Shown in pieces: positions 40,728-50,004 of a DNA stretch of 64,000 bases. The notes below the pieces were generated by a model. That model saw nothing but the letters and a program-made list of their open reading frames with translations, made no database searches and was not told the DNA's origin. Source of the stretch: Picocystis sp. L7 (Eukaryota; Chlorophyta; Picocystophyceae; Picocystales; Picocystaceae); NCBI GenBank assembly GCA_020975725.1, contig QXJR01000014.1:372001-436000 (forward strand). The letters run 5' to 3'. The translations under genes were made by a program, and so were the position numbers. The first letter of the stretch is position 1; every line of letters begins with the position of its first letter.

Positions 40728-41098
40728 ATGGCTCGCTCTGGAGCGTTGCTGAGAAGTCTGGCGTACGAGAGATTCCTGCAGACATGTCACTGCACGAAGG
40801 GAGAGGTCGGACAGGCGGTGAAGGAGATGGTAAGCACGCTTCCTACGACAGGCGGATCCCACACGATCATACGGAAGGGGCCATCTGGAAAAGCAGAGGT
40901 CCTGGTTCGATCCCGTTGGTTTCAAGGTTCGACCATGCGTTCGTTCGATCCCATTTCAGGTCCCTGACCGTCCTAACGCGCGCAGAAAACGCGCCTACAC
41001 GTCTTTCCACCACGCATCCTATCCGCCTCCCACCTTCCGAGAACAAACTCCCTCGCCCAGGCCATCCCGGGCCCTCGTCCGTTCAAACCCGGGATAGA
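40728..41098 (+). CDS. Candidate small two-exon gene (about 79 aa)
   Basis: A candidate exon 1 (40728-40829) encodes MARSGALLRSLAYERFLQTC and continues to GQAVKEM, ending exactly at a strong donor GTAAGC. The best acceptor is CATTTCAG ending at 40959, and exon 2 (40960 to about 41097) continues in phase with basic sequence including RKRAYTSFHHASYPPPTF before a stop. This resembles a small mitochondrial protein in size and charge, but I recognise no family. The alternative acceptor GCGCAG near 40985 gives a less protein-like reading. It shares a short divergent spacer with the zinc-motif gene at 40181-40576, which supports a real transcription unit. Confidence 0.35.
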
Positions 41099-41492
41099 CC
41101 GAAACGCGATGTCCTTCCGATCGGGAGGACGTTGATCGGATAGACCCGGACCGAGACCGGTTCAAGCTGTATCCCACGTGATCCGTTCGGAGAACGTCTC
41201 CACCGCACAGGAATGGAGCTCCCATTCGCGCGCATTCCGCGCGCTCTTCGCGTGACGAACGCCGCTCCGGTCCACGTCAAGGTGCGTGGAGGACGTCGAA
41301 GAGTCGAAAGCCGAAAAAACCGGAACGAAAGCGAAAGGGATGTCGACGTGCTGGAGCGAAGCACGCTGGGAGGGCACGCTTCGAAGAGAAACGACGTGAT
41401 GGCCATCGCCGCAATCCTGCCGAATCCGTGATCGAAACGCGAGAGTTGGTCGATGGAAGCGAAAGATCACGGAGGTCGGCAGTCGGGAGGGC
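41099..41492. other. Intergenic upstream of the coiled-coil gene
   Basis: About 390 bp with no recognised site apart from GC-rich motifs such as CGGATAGACCCGGACCGAG near 41140. Confidence 0.35.
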
Positions 41493-44019
41493 ATGGATAC
41501 TTTTTCCATGGCTTGGATTGATCCGTCCCCGATACGTGGACCTGGATGCTCGTGGGTCGAATCTCCGAAAGCGTACGAGGAGGACGGTGTTGTAGTCGCT
41601 GACACCTGTTTCTGGATCGAAGAGGCACGCCAATCGTAGCCAAAGATGTGCAGGCTACACTAGGACGCTCAGGGCGACGCGAGAGGACAGCGAAGCGATT
41701 GATGTGGCCCTCCAATCCTCCCTCCAGTCTCTGCAAGAGCTCACCGAAAAAATGGGCTTGGACAGGGATGCAGACGACATGCCAGAAGTGGGCGAGTTGG
41801 AGATGGATCTTGTGCTGAGGATGGTTGATCTTACCGAGGCCCTTCAGGAGGCCCAGGTCGAGTCGGCAGCGAAAGATGCCGCACTCACGGAGGCGAGGAA
41901 AAGTACCGAGGTCCTTGCTCAAGAAGTGACCGCATTGGATTCTAGGTACCAGGTGTTGGTCGCTAGCCTGGAGGGGCAAAGGGACCGTGCAATTGCAAAG
42001 TCGGTCTTGCTCGAGGACGAGGTAAGACTCATGAAACAAGAACAAAGCACCGCCCTGCTGAAAGAGCGGGAAGAAATGGGCGAACGTATTGCAGAACTTG
42101 AAAAATCCTCCAAGGAGGCGTCTGACCTTGCAGCTTCCCTTCAAGAATCTCTCCCGCCATTGACAACTGAACTGCATGATCTGAAAATCGAGAAAGAAGA
42201 GGCCTTGAAGAAAAATGCTGAACTTGCAGAGCTCGTACAAGAAAAAGACGTGCGCATTGAAGAATTGTTTGCTACGGCTGAAGCAATGACTGCGCAATTG
42301 AAGAACATAGATCGTGCTCTGCGGGGTCTCTCAGCAGCACTAGGAATCACGGAGGCTTCAATTTCCTCAATGGGAAGTGATGAGGTATTGCACCAACTCA
42401 AGGGCGAGGTGGATGCTCTTCGAGGTAGGATCTCGGCGCTGGAAGACGAAAAATCAAAACTTCAAGATACTGTGGCTTCGCTGGAAGCTGCAGATAACGG
42501 GATGAGCAGTGCACTACAGTCAGAAATGAACTCATTGCAAGCAGCGTTCAGTGAGGAATCTGGCAAGCGCACCGTGATAGAAAAGGAACTTTCTGAAGAG
42601 AAAGAGAGGAGCGCATCCGTAGAGACTCAATTGAGCTCCGCAATGATGGAGTCGGAATCCTTGAAAGAGGAAGCAGAAGCCCTGAAGATTCAGTGTCAGA
42701 CTTTGCAACAAAACGTTGACGAGCTAGCTCATGTTGTTTCGGACAGAGACATTCTGTTGAAGGGGAAAGACGAGCTGGTCACCGAGCTTGAAAGAAAGCT
42801 AAAGCTCAAAGAAGGAAGCAGCACAGAGCAAGTAAAGCATTTGCAACAGGAACTCCAAGAGCGGGAAGCCTATTTGGATGACGTCTTGGTGGAACTCAAG
42901 AATAAAGACAAAACTATCAATGAGATCAGTGCTGCTTCAAGTGAGCTTCAGAGTAGCATTCAAGATTTACAGACAAAAGTCTCGAATGCTGAGGAACAGC
43001 TTGGGGGAAAAGATGGAGAGATCTCAGAGGTCAAGGCCAATTTGGAAGAAATGAAAAACTCAAACTCCTTGTTGCAGTCTCAGGTAGTCGAACTTCAATC
43101 CACAGTGGCCAAACTGGAAGATCAGCTGCGGGAAACCAAAAGTGTCTTGGACACTTCAGAAGCTAAGAATGCTGATCTGGTCTCTAAAGTAGAGGAGCTG
43201 ACTGAAGCCTGTAGAAGCAGTGGGTCCGAAGTCGGTGATCTGAAGTCCCAGCTGCAGTCTGCCAACGAAGAAATAGCTACCTTAAAACGGGACCATTCAG
43301 CAAAGGAAAGCAAACTCTTGGATGAATTGGCTCAAAGAGAAGAACATGCAAAGGCCTTTGATGCTATCTCTGCAGCCAAAGATGCACTCGAGGCGGAGAA
43401 GTTTGACGCGAGCCAGCGGGTCAAGGTAGCCGAGGAAGAGATCGCCTCACTAAAATCCCAAGTAGAAAAGTTGGAGGAGGATAAAACTCAACTTGAAGAA
43501 AAACTGGAAGATCGAGAATCCAGTGCTAACGGACTATTGGCGACCAAGCAGGATATGGAAGAGAAGTTGATTGCTCTTTCTCAAGAACACTCCGAGAAAA
43601 TCAGTACGTTTGAAAAGCAAATAGAAGAACTGACCTGCAGTTTGAATGAAGAAAAATCACGTGCTGCTTCTCTTGAGCAAGAAGCAAATGCGACCAAGCA
43701 GTCCCTTGAGGAGCTTGAGCGTACCAACCAAGCCTTGGAATCCATAGCCGCTGAGGCAGAGAAGAAGCTTTCTAGTGGCACAGAGCAGGTTGCACTGACG
43801 GAGAAGGTTGCATCAGAGCAGATAGCAGCACTGGAAGAAAAACTCGAGCTGGCCCTTTTGGAAGCCCAACGTCTAAGGGAAAGCCTCCAGCGGAAGAATG
43901 AAATATTGGGGATGTCCAAGAAGTTCCTTGGAGACATCCTCGAGGGTAAGGATGCCGATGCAGTGCTGGAGGTCGATGGGCTATCGGACCAACCGTCCAA
44001 CGGCAGTACGAAAGAGTGA
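41493..44019 (+). CDS. Long coiled-coil protein (golgin/tether-like), 5' intron unresolved
   Basis: The body (from about 41654 to 44019) encodes about 780 aa of nearly continuous coiled coil (EELxxKLxxLExE-type heptads, rich in E, K, L, S, A), ending in a short non-coiled tail (QPSNGSTKE). It has no motor, GRIP or RING domain. A separate frame starting at the ATG at 41493 encodes protein-like sequence (MDTFSMAWIDPSPIRG ... ESPKAYEEDG). The body frame has no ATG between its upstream stop (41593) and 41704. A small intron must therefore join them. Donors at 41587 or 41608 with the acceptor GTGCAG at 41653 keep phase. Golgin, centrosomal or plastid-division roles are all possible. Confidence 0.7.
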
Positions 44020-44234
44020 CCGGCCTCGAATAAGTTGCAAAAGTCAAGCACTTGGCTATTCCTTTGATTTGTGATTCATTCCATCCCGTGCATGCAGCAG
44101 GGTCTGGTCAATCCGTATTCCTTCACAAGGCAAGCACGCGTCTCCAAATTTCGTTGGCGTGCACCACTCTTTCTTCGATCAATCTTGTGTTCGTGTACGC
44201 CTTTGTGCGTTTGGGATGGGGACCCGCATGATTC

Positions 44235-44765
44235 TCAAGTGCCACTCTCGGCGTGTCGTTTCATGGAGGTGTGCAGTGTTTCGACCACGTCGAGTGCCTC
44301 TGGCGACGCCTTCACTTCCTCCTTCGTCGTTTCGAGTGCACGTTCGATGGCGTTTCGATGCCGTTGCATTGAATCGTCGCCACCAGGTGTCTCCAGCAGG
44401 ATGTGCAAGGCTCGCATCGCTTCAAGGCGGACGTCCCGCCTCCGCTTCGGATCCATCAGGTCGACGATCGCATCCGTGCGTTCTTCTTCTCCGTACAGCG
44501 CATGCGGCGCGTGTTTGGCGACGAAGGCAAGTCGGCTGGCGGCCACGTGTTGGAAGAAGGGATCCGCGCTGCGCGACAGTCGCGTGGCGTGATCCGCGAA
44601 GGACTCTCCGAACGCCTTGGGCGCGTGCCAAGCGAAGGCACAGGCCACCACCGCGGCTACACACGCCACGAACGTCCTGGACAATCCACCATCGCTTTCT
44701 TCGGTGCCATGTTCGTTCCTGAAGGCGGAAAACAAGCGCAGCAGACGCGTGCGCGACGCCATCAT
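44235..44765 (-). CDS. Small membrane-anchored helical-repeat protein, unknown
   Basis: A 176-aa protein with a basic N-terminus (MMASRTRLLRLFSAFRN), one hydrophobic segment (TFVACVAAVVACAFAWH, about residues 30-47), and a helical domain reminiscent of one to three ARM/HEAT-like units (FFQHVAASRLAFVAKHAPHAL, DVRLEAMRALHILLE). No family is recognised. The ATG at 44765 is preferred over the longer non-ATG frame. A mitochondrial or plastid membrane location is possible from the N-terminus. It is convergent with the coiled-coil gene (216 bp between stops), and its 5' end faces the U2 snRNA gene about 385 bp away. Confidence 0.55.
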   Translation of the reverse strand: MMASRTRLLRLFSAFRNEHGTEESDGGLSRTFVACVAAVVACAFAWHAPKAFGESFADHATRLSRSADPFFQHVAASRLAFVAKHAPHALYGEEERTDAIVDLMDPKRRRDVRLEAMRALHILLETPGGDDSMQRHRNAIERALETTKEEVKASPEALDVVETLHTSMKRHAESGT

Positions 44766-45149
44766 CCTCGTCGAATCCGACGCGTGGACATCGTTCCCTT
44801 TCCTTCCAACTAATCGCCACACGTCCTTTCTTCGCCTTCGTGTCTCCCAATCAATCGCTCCCTTCTACCTTTCCCCTGACCCCTTCTGTCCGCCCATCGA
44901 TGCCTCCAGCTGGATCCTGGGGATCCCTTTCAGTCGAGGACGCCCCCTTCGATCCATCCCTTCTGTCTCGGGTGTCCAAAGGAGGTTTCGTCGCACCAGA
45001 CCGGGGAAACCTTCGGACAGGCTTGAAGAGAAGATTCCAGATGGACCCGATCGAGAGCACCGATGGGGGCAGCAAGGTCCCACCACCGATATCCAGAGGT
45101 CGAACGGAGGGGACGAGAATATAACGGGAAGGCGGCGGCCCGCATTAGC

Positions 45150-45340
45150 ATACCTTTCTCGGCCTTTTGGCTAAGATCAAGTGTAGTATCTGTTCTTATC
45201 AGTTTAATATCTGATATGTCTCCATAGGAGACAGTGATATTAGCTTATTTTTCTGGCGGGGGCGGCCACTATGCACGTGCTTGCACGTGCGGCTTGCTCA
45301 AGCTTGGCCCTGGCATTGCACTACCGCCTGGTGTCGAGCA
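45150..45340 (+). ncRNA. U2: U2 spliceosomal snRNA
   Basis: The first about 70 nt match the near-universal U2 5' domain: ATACCTTTCTCGGCC start, TTTTGGCTAAGATCAAG, the branch-point recognition sequence GTAGTATCTGTTC, then TTATCAGTTTAATATCTGATA (stem IIa). Stem IIb (GTCTCCATAGGAGAC) and an Sm-like site within TTATTTTTCTGG follow. A strong hairpin GCACGTG-CTTG-CACGTGC and a terminal stem region come next. The 3' end is approximate. It implies a major (U2-type) spliceosome, in line with the few GT-AG introns seen here. Confidence 0.95.
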
Positions 45341-45611
45341 CCGCTCTCCAATCCATCTGAAACATTTTTCAAACTCAACTCTCATTCCTATGCAACATCC
45401 CAAGGGATGGAAAAGTGCCATTGGCACTCTCCTCGGCTGCTTCGCTGCAAGGTCATCATCTGGTTCCGTGCGCGCGCATTTCCAGCTGGCTACCCAACCC
45501 GTGCAGCTAAAGAACCCGGTGGCTTGAGCCGGTGGGGCATCAGCACGGATAAGAACAATGTTGGGAACAGGGCAGAAAGCCGCGGGCTCTAAGGCAGTCT
45601 GCTGGTGTACA

Positions 45612-46883
45612 TTACAAGTGCGAGAACACATCGCTCACGCGAGTGACTATGGATTCCCAAAGATATAGGTCAGTTGCCATCACAAAAGATATGAACAGTA
45701 ATGCCACATAACGCAACGTGTTGGACCTTTGTTCCTCGCTGTCAGCGATTGGTGCAGCTATGTTCCAAGCATCTACCCAACCAGCATCCGTCAAGGGCAC
45801 TCTATACAATCCCAACTCCTCTAGCAGTCGTCGTTCCAGATCAGGACTGTGTGCTGCACCGTACAAGAGTGCAACACGCTCACACCCGGCTGCCGCAGCC
45901 TCTGCGACTTGCTCCACAGCTGCCGCATTACGCGCGCCAATCAGCACGCTGCTTGCAGCACCTTCAGATGCCAATTCGCTCGCGTCACCCAGCAAGCTGA
46001 GCTGCTTTCCCAACATTCTCTTGAGAGCCGAGGAAATGTTGAACTCCATCAAGTCCAAAAACGCAGAGCTCTTTGGTGGGTTCTCACTTCCAACACGCGA
46101 CAGCAGGCTGGACAGCAGAACTTGCGCGATGAGGGGCATGGGCACAAAAAACTGCACATGTCGGAGGAAGCGCTCCCAGGGTTGACCACCGACTTCTTTC
46201 TGCTTCTTCCAGAACGTGGTAAAAGCGCTTTTTGACATAGACCTGGAGAAAGACATCAAACTCTCCCCGCTTTCTTTCTGCAGCCTGTCGAAGTCCTTGA
46301 TGTCGAGATCTGCGTGGTACCACGATTCCGCGTTGTAGTCAAGATGTTCAAGTTGGAACTCCAGCTTGAGAATGGAAGCGAGTCCTCTTTGCGTCATCCC
46401 CACCAGGCTGGTCGACTTTTTCGGGTTACCAGGCTTGAACCTGCCACTTCGTGTCTCTATTTTCGATGTGTCGGCCACCATTTCATACAGCACCCTGTCG
46501 TACGACGTGAGTTCTCGTTCGAGTTCTTCGTAGTACCCTCGATCCCCAATATGCACAGTTGCGACGATGTCCACTTCCATCTTTCCCCCTCCCAGCCTCC
46601 ACGTTTCCTCCTCCTTCTGCTTCAACCTCACGGTCCTCGTCTGGAGCGCAGCACTCCCATCTCCGCGATCCACGTACCGCGTGAACGGCGCGTGCGTGGT
46701 TCGTTGTTGGGTCTCGGCTCTCGCCACCAGTCGTCGCTTCCCGTTCCCCCGTTCGCTTCTTTTCACGGCCACGTGGTTCGAGGTCCACCTTCCCGCCTTG
46801 CTGTCGCAATTCATCCCCTTCCCTCGCGACATCCGTCGGAAGGGCTCGCTCCACGTGCGCCGAAAGCTCGGCGGCATCCGCAT
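45612..46883 (-). CDS. TraB/PrgY-domain protein, organelle-targeted
   Basis: A 423-aa protein with an Arg/Ser-rich targeting-like N-terminus of about 60 residues. The TraB-type core begins VDIVATVHIGDRGYYEELERELTSYDRVLYEMV (residues about 100-135), which carries the conserved small-residue/His and Glu motifs of the TraB/GumN/ChaN-like fold. A late segment (SSVLIGARNAAAVEQV, VALLYGAAHSPDLERRL) has the AAH motif, and a C-terminal hydrophobic segment (YVALLFISFVMATDLYLW) could be a tail anchor. Plant TraB proteins sit in plastid or mitochondrial outer membranes, and some act at ER-mitochondria contacts. The ATG at 46883 (or 46877) is the start; the longer frame uses a non-ATG codon. It is divergent from the DUF2358 gene. 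Confidence 0.75.
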   Translation of the reverse strand: MRMPPSFRRTWSEPFRRMSRGKGMNCDSKAGRWTSNHVAVKRSERGNGKRRLVARAETQQRTTHAPFTRYVDRGDGSAALQTRTVRLKQKEEETWRLGGGKMEVDIVATVHIGDRGYYEELERELTSYDRVLYEMVADTSKIETRSGRFKPGNPKKSTSLVGMTQRGLASILKLEFQLEHLDYNAESWYHADLDIKDFDRLQKESGESLMSFSRSMSKSAFTTFWKKQKEVGGQPWERFLRHVQFFVPMPLIAQVLLSSLLSRVGSENPPKSSAFLDLMEFNISSALKRMLGKQLSLLGDASELASEGAASSVLIGARNAAAVEQVAEAAAAGCERVALLYGAAHSPDLERRLLEELGLYRVPLTDAGWVDAWNIAAPIADSEEQRSNTLRYVALLFISFVMATDLYLWESIVTRVSDVFSHL

Positions 46884-46923
46884 CAATGCGCTCCGACCAC
46901 GTCCACCACGAACCACACCCGGA

Positions 46924-46939
46924 TCCGTACGCGTACGGA
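46924..46939. promoter_or_regulatory. 16-bp perfect palindrome TCCGTACGCGTACGGA
   Basis: It lies 41 bp from the TraB start codon in the 345-bp divergent spacer with the DUF2358 gene. It is a candidate dimeric transcription-factor site; no known factor is assigned. Confidence 0.45.
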
Positions 46940-47228
46940 CCCGTCCGGATACGAACGAGGGACGTCGACAGATGGACCGCAAGGACCGTGAGGGATGGGG
47001 AGAGCGTGGACCGCAGGGGACCGCTGTCCTCGGTGCACGTGGGGGAGTCCGGGGCCTCCCCCGTTCGTACGGAAGGGGCGTGGGGTGGTACGGGTGCTTG
47101 TGTCGGGTACAGTAAGGGAAGGGGTCCGGGTTCGAAAGGGAAAAGAATCTCCCAACACAGATGCCACCACGTCAGTGGATCAGAATCCGACGAGACGTGT
47201 GGTGGTGAAGCGCGCGCCGCCGCAAGCG

Positions 47229-47888
47229 ATGCAGATGGCGCTTCGCGTGGGGGTCAGCGACGCGGCTCCGGGAGGGTCCAGCTGCCGCAAGGGAAACAGG
47301 AACGGGAACATAACCGCGTGGAGGCCCAACGGACCCCGAAAAACGGCGGTGGGACGTGCGGGAAGCAGGCTGGACTGCACGTGTGCAGACCCCAAGCAAA
47401 AGGCCGACTTCTACACGCAGTGCGGGACGGCCGTGCGCACGTTGAGGGAAGAAATACCGTGCGTGTTCGAAAAAGACGTCACCTACGATATCTTCACAGA
47501 TGACGTGGTCTTCGTCGACGAACTCGCTACGCCGGCCAAGCCAAACGTCGTCTTCGGAAAAGACGCTTACAGAAGGATCTACTGGTCGCTCCGCTTCCAT
47601 GGGAAACTCTTTTTTAGCCGGACGAAGGTCGAAGTACTGCGCATCTGGCAGCCGGATGAGAAGGTCCTCTCCGTCAGATGGAGCGTCAAAGCCGTGCCGA
47701 GGATGATCGACGGCTTCGTGGTGGACATGTTCCACGTGGACGGCATCTCCGAGTACAAGCTGAACAGCGAAGGGTACATCTACAGTCACAAGGTGACGAT
47801 CATCGACTTTTTTCCATTCCAATTCGGACAGGTCCTCTTCTCAGAACTGGCCAAACGGAAAAAAGCAGTGCCGACACCCTCGTTCTGA
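47229..47888 (+). CDS. DUF2358 plastid protein
   Basis: A 219-aa protein with a basic N-terminal targeting-like region (about 45 residues) and the DUF2358 core (NTF2/SRPBCC-like): RTLREEIPCVFEKDVTYDIFTDDVVFVDEL near residues 70-100, then RIYWSLRFHGKLFF, VLSVRWSVKAVPR and the final SHKVTIIDFFPF. Related plant proteins are nuclear-encoded and plastid-located, of unknown function. The ATG at 47229 gives a normal family length; the open frame upstream, back to 46995, lies in the spacer and is not protein-like. Confidence 0.8.
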   Translation: MQMALRVGVSDAAPGGSSCRKGNRNGNITAWRPNGPRKTAVGRAGSRLDCTCADPKQKADFYTQCGTAVRTLREEIPCVFEKDVTYDIFTDDVVFVDELATPAKPNVVFGKDAYRRIYWSLRFHGKLFFSRTKVEVLRIWQPDEKVLSVRWSVKAVPRMIDGFVVDMFHVDGISEYKLNSEGYIYSHKVTIIDFFPFQFGQVLFSELAKRKKAVPTPSF

Positions 47889-48067
47889 TGGCTTCCCTGA
47901 GGAACACACAGGGCCAATGGGACCTACCAGCTGGACTCGCCGGCTGTTTTCAAACAAGGGTGAAGACGAAAAACGCGATGCCAGAAAGAACAATAAGCAT
48001 TCTGCATGTGGCTGAAACCTCTCAAGTTGCATATATGTGAGAGCATGTTTGAATCAATTTGCAAAGT

Positions 48068-49048
48068 CTATGCCTCCTCGGTCACAGGCTCGTCTCGTGA
48101 ATCCGATGAACCATTCGTCGAAACAGAGACTTTCACCATGGCCGGTCTCAGCAACTTCTCCTTCAGGGTAAAGCCTTTGCGATACTCCTCAATGACGGTG
48201 CCGTCTTCCACCTCGTTATTCTCCTCCCGCATGATAGCCTCGTGGAACTCGGGGTCGAATGGAGCGCCCACTGTATCCACCGGCACCACGCCCAAGTTCT
48301 TCATCACTTCCACGAATTGCTTGTAGATCCCCTGATAGCTACGATCGATCTTCTCTTCTTCCTCTGTGTTGGTCTGGATTTGCTTCTTGGCCAGCTCAAA
48401 ATTGTCTACAATGGGAAGGAGCATGTCTACGACTTCACCCTGCGCCTTGGAACTAATCAATCCTTTCTCGGAAGCCGTCCTCCTACGGTAGTTCTCGAAG
48501 TCAGCGTTCAGGCGCAGGTACTGGTCCTTGAGCGAGCTGACTTCCTTTTCCGCAGCGATGGCGCGGCCCTCCGCGTCCGCTGCACTCGTTTTCAGCTCCT
48601 CCACATCCGTCTCAAGTTCCGAGAACGCCGCTTTTATCGACGCCAAGCTTTCGTCGGACGCCTCTCCTTCCAGCACGGCTTTGATTCGATCCATGGCCGA
48701 TGGTGGAGAGGTTTCTTCCTCCACTTCCACCGTCTCTTCCGCCTCCGTGCTGGCTTCGACCGCATCGTCTTCCTTCTGCAGCGGTGGTTTCGTGTCAGTT
48801 GGTCTCGTTCACCCAACCGCTGGTGTCTCGCATTCGAAAGGGATTGGATTCGCACGTCTGCTCACGTTATCTTCGGCGTTGCAGTACACGACGGTCCTGT
48901 TCCTCCTCCGGTCGGCCGCCATCCCTCCGGCGGCCTTCCTGTTCATTGCTGCGACGCCTTTCTTCGCCGGGCGTGCCAGTTCGGACGTTCCCTTGCTTCC
49001 ACGTGGCAAACACGCGTTCTTCGTTCGCATTCGCATGGCGCTCGCCAT
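48068..49048 (-). CDS. GrpE/CGE: Plastid GrpE nucleotide-exchange factor; two exons
   Basis: Co-chaperone that releases ADP from plastid Hsp70. Exon 2 (48775 down to 48068) encodes the acidic N-terminal helix, the long coiled coil (RLNADFENYRRRTASEKG) and the GrpE core (VVDMLLPIVDNFELA, YKQFVEVMKNLGV, FDPEFHEAIM, VIEEYRKGF, LLRPAMVKVS). Exon 2 has no upstream in-frame ATG before a stop. Exon 1 (49048 down to 48866) starts MASAMRMRTKN and encodes a 61-residue transit-like peptide ending RTVVYCNAEDN. The intron (48865 to 48776, 90 nt) has donor GTGAGC and acceptor CTGCAG and joins in phase 0, giving about 296 aa. The transit peptide and joining are inferred from phase and splice sites; the core is certain. 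Confidence 0.9.
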
Positions 49049-49521
49049 CGTTTCGGAGACGTGCAGGTGGTGGCGAATGCGCACGGTCGAGACGAATGGA
49101 ACGTCCCACGCCCTCGTGGACCATCCAGAGGATACGTTTCGTGTGCACCCCCCCCTCTCCCTTCGGCAGCGAAAGGGAAGAGGATCCCTTTCGAAAGGGA
49201 AGACGATCCCCAACGCTTGAAAGGAGGTGTCCCATGTACGCGGGTTCGTCCGGGTGTCCGACCAAGAGGACGCATAGACGACGAAGACCGCAGAGGCAAA
49301 TGAGGAAGGCAGAACGTCCTCGCCGGTAGGTGGAATGTAGAGGTCCCGTGACGTCGGGGTTCGAGAACCTTCCCGCAGGTTCCCGTTCCTCTGCGCTTCC
49401 GGTACGAAAGCGCGCATTCGAAGCCGATCCGGTCCTTCCGTGTTCGTCCAATCGATCCGACTGCCGTGGAGGACAAGCGAGGCGGTGCGCTATATATGCT
49501 TCCTGGACTGCCGTCTCGCCG
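49049..49521. other. Intergenic between GrpE 5' end and tRNA-His
   Basis: 473 bp, GC-rich. A TATA-like run GCTATATATGC lies about 30 bp before the tRNA, as often seen upstream of plant tRNA genes. Confidence 0.45.
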
Positions 49522-49593
49522 GTCCAGTTAGTTTAGTGGTTAGAATCCCACGTTGTGGCCGTGGAGACCTGGGCTCGACTCCCAGACTGGACA
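49522..49593 (+). tRNA. trnH-GUG: tRNA-His (GUG)
   Basis: Cloverleaf: acceptor GTCCAGT pairs with ACTGGAC. The D arm is around GTTTAGTGGTTAGAAT. The anticodon stem CCACG/CGTGG encloses the loop TTGTGGC with anticodon GTG, and the T arm is CTGGG-CTCGACT-CCCAG. There is no intron and CCA is not encoded. A G precedes position 1 in the genome; cytosolic tRNA-His receives G-1 after transcription. Confidence 0.93.
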
Positions 49594-50004
49594 CACTACT
49601 GTTGGGTGGTGTCTGCGTGGACATCGCAGGTTCGATCCCCGTTGTCGGTGGATCCCCTCTCCCCTCCTGCGCCCTTGATCGGGCGACTGGTGGCCACTTT
49701 CCCTTTTCGTTTCCCCCCCCCTTACCTGCCGGGGCGATCTCTCCTTTTCTTTCCTTTTCAGTCCCGTTCCATTGGGAGGGTTTGAAAGGGGGCGGTCATC
49801 CCACTCCCCACCGATCCGAGCGTGGGATCCCCGTTCCCCGTCCCACGGCCCCCGGGTTTAACCGTCCCATCCGTCCGGTTTCCTCCCTCTCCTTCCCCCT
49901 CGATGGATCGGGTTAAGTCCGAATTCACCGTGTGGGCGCGGTTCCCAAGCGACGCGGGTGGCAGCCCACGTCTCGAACGCATTCGAGACCGTCCCACGCG
50001 AGGC
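49594..50004. other. Intergenic, tRNA-His to the thioredoxin/desulfurase gene
   Basis: 411 bp. A B-box-like GGTTCGATCCC lies at about 49631-49641 but no acceptor or anticodon stem accompanies it. The rest is a C/T-rich GC region and probable promoter. Confidence 0.4.

Noticed and set aside
49605-49655. Second tRNA after tRNA-His
   Set aside because: A B-box-like GGTTCGATCCC is present, but there is no matching acceptor stem and no anticodon arm at the right distance.
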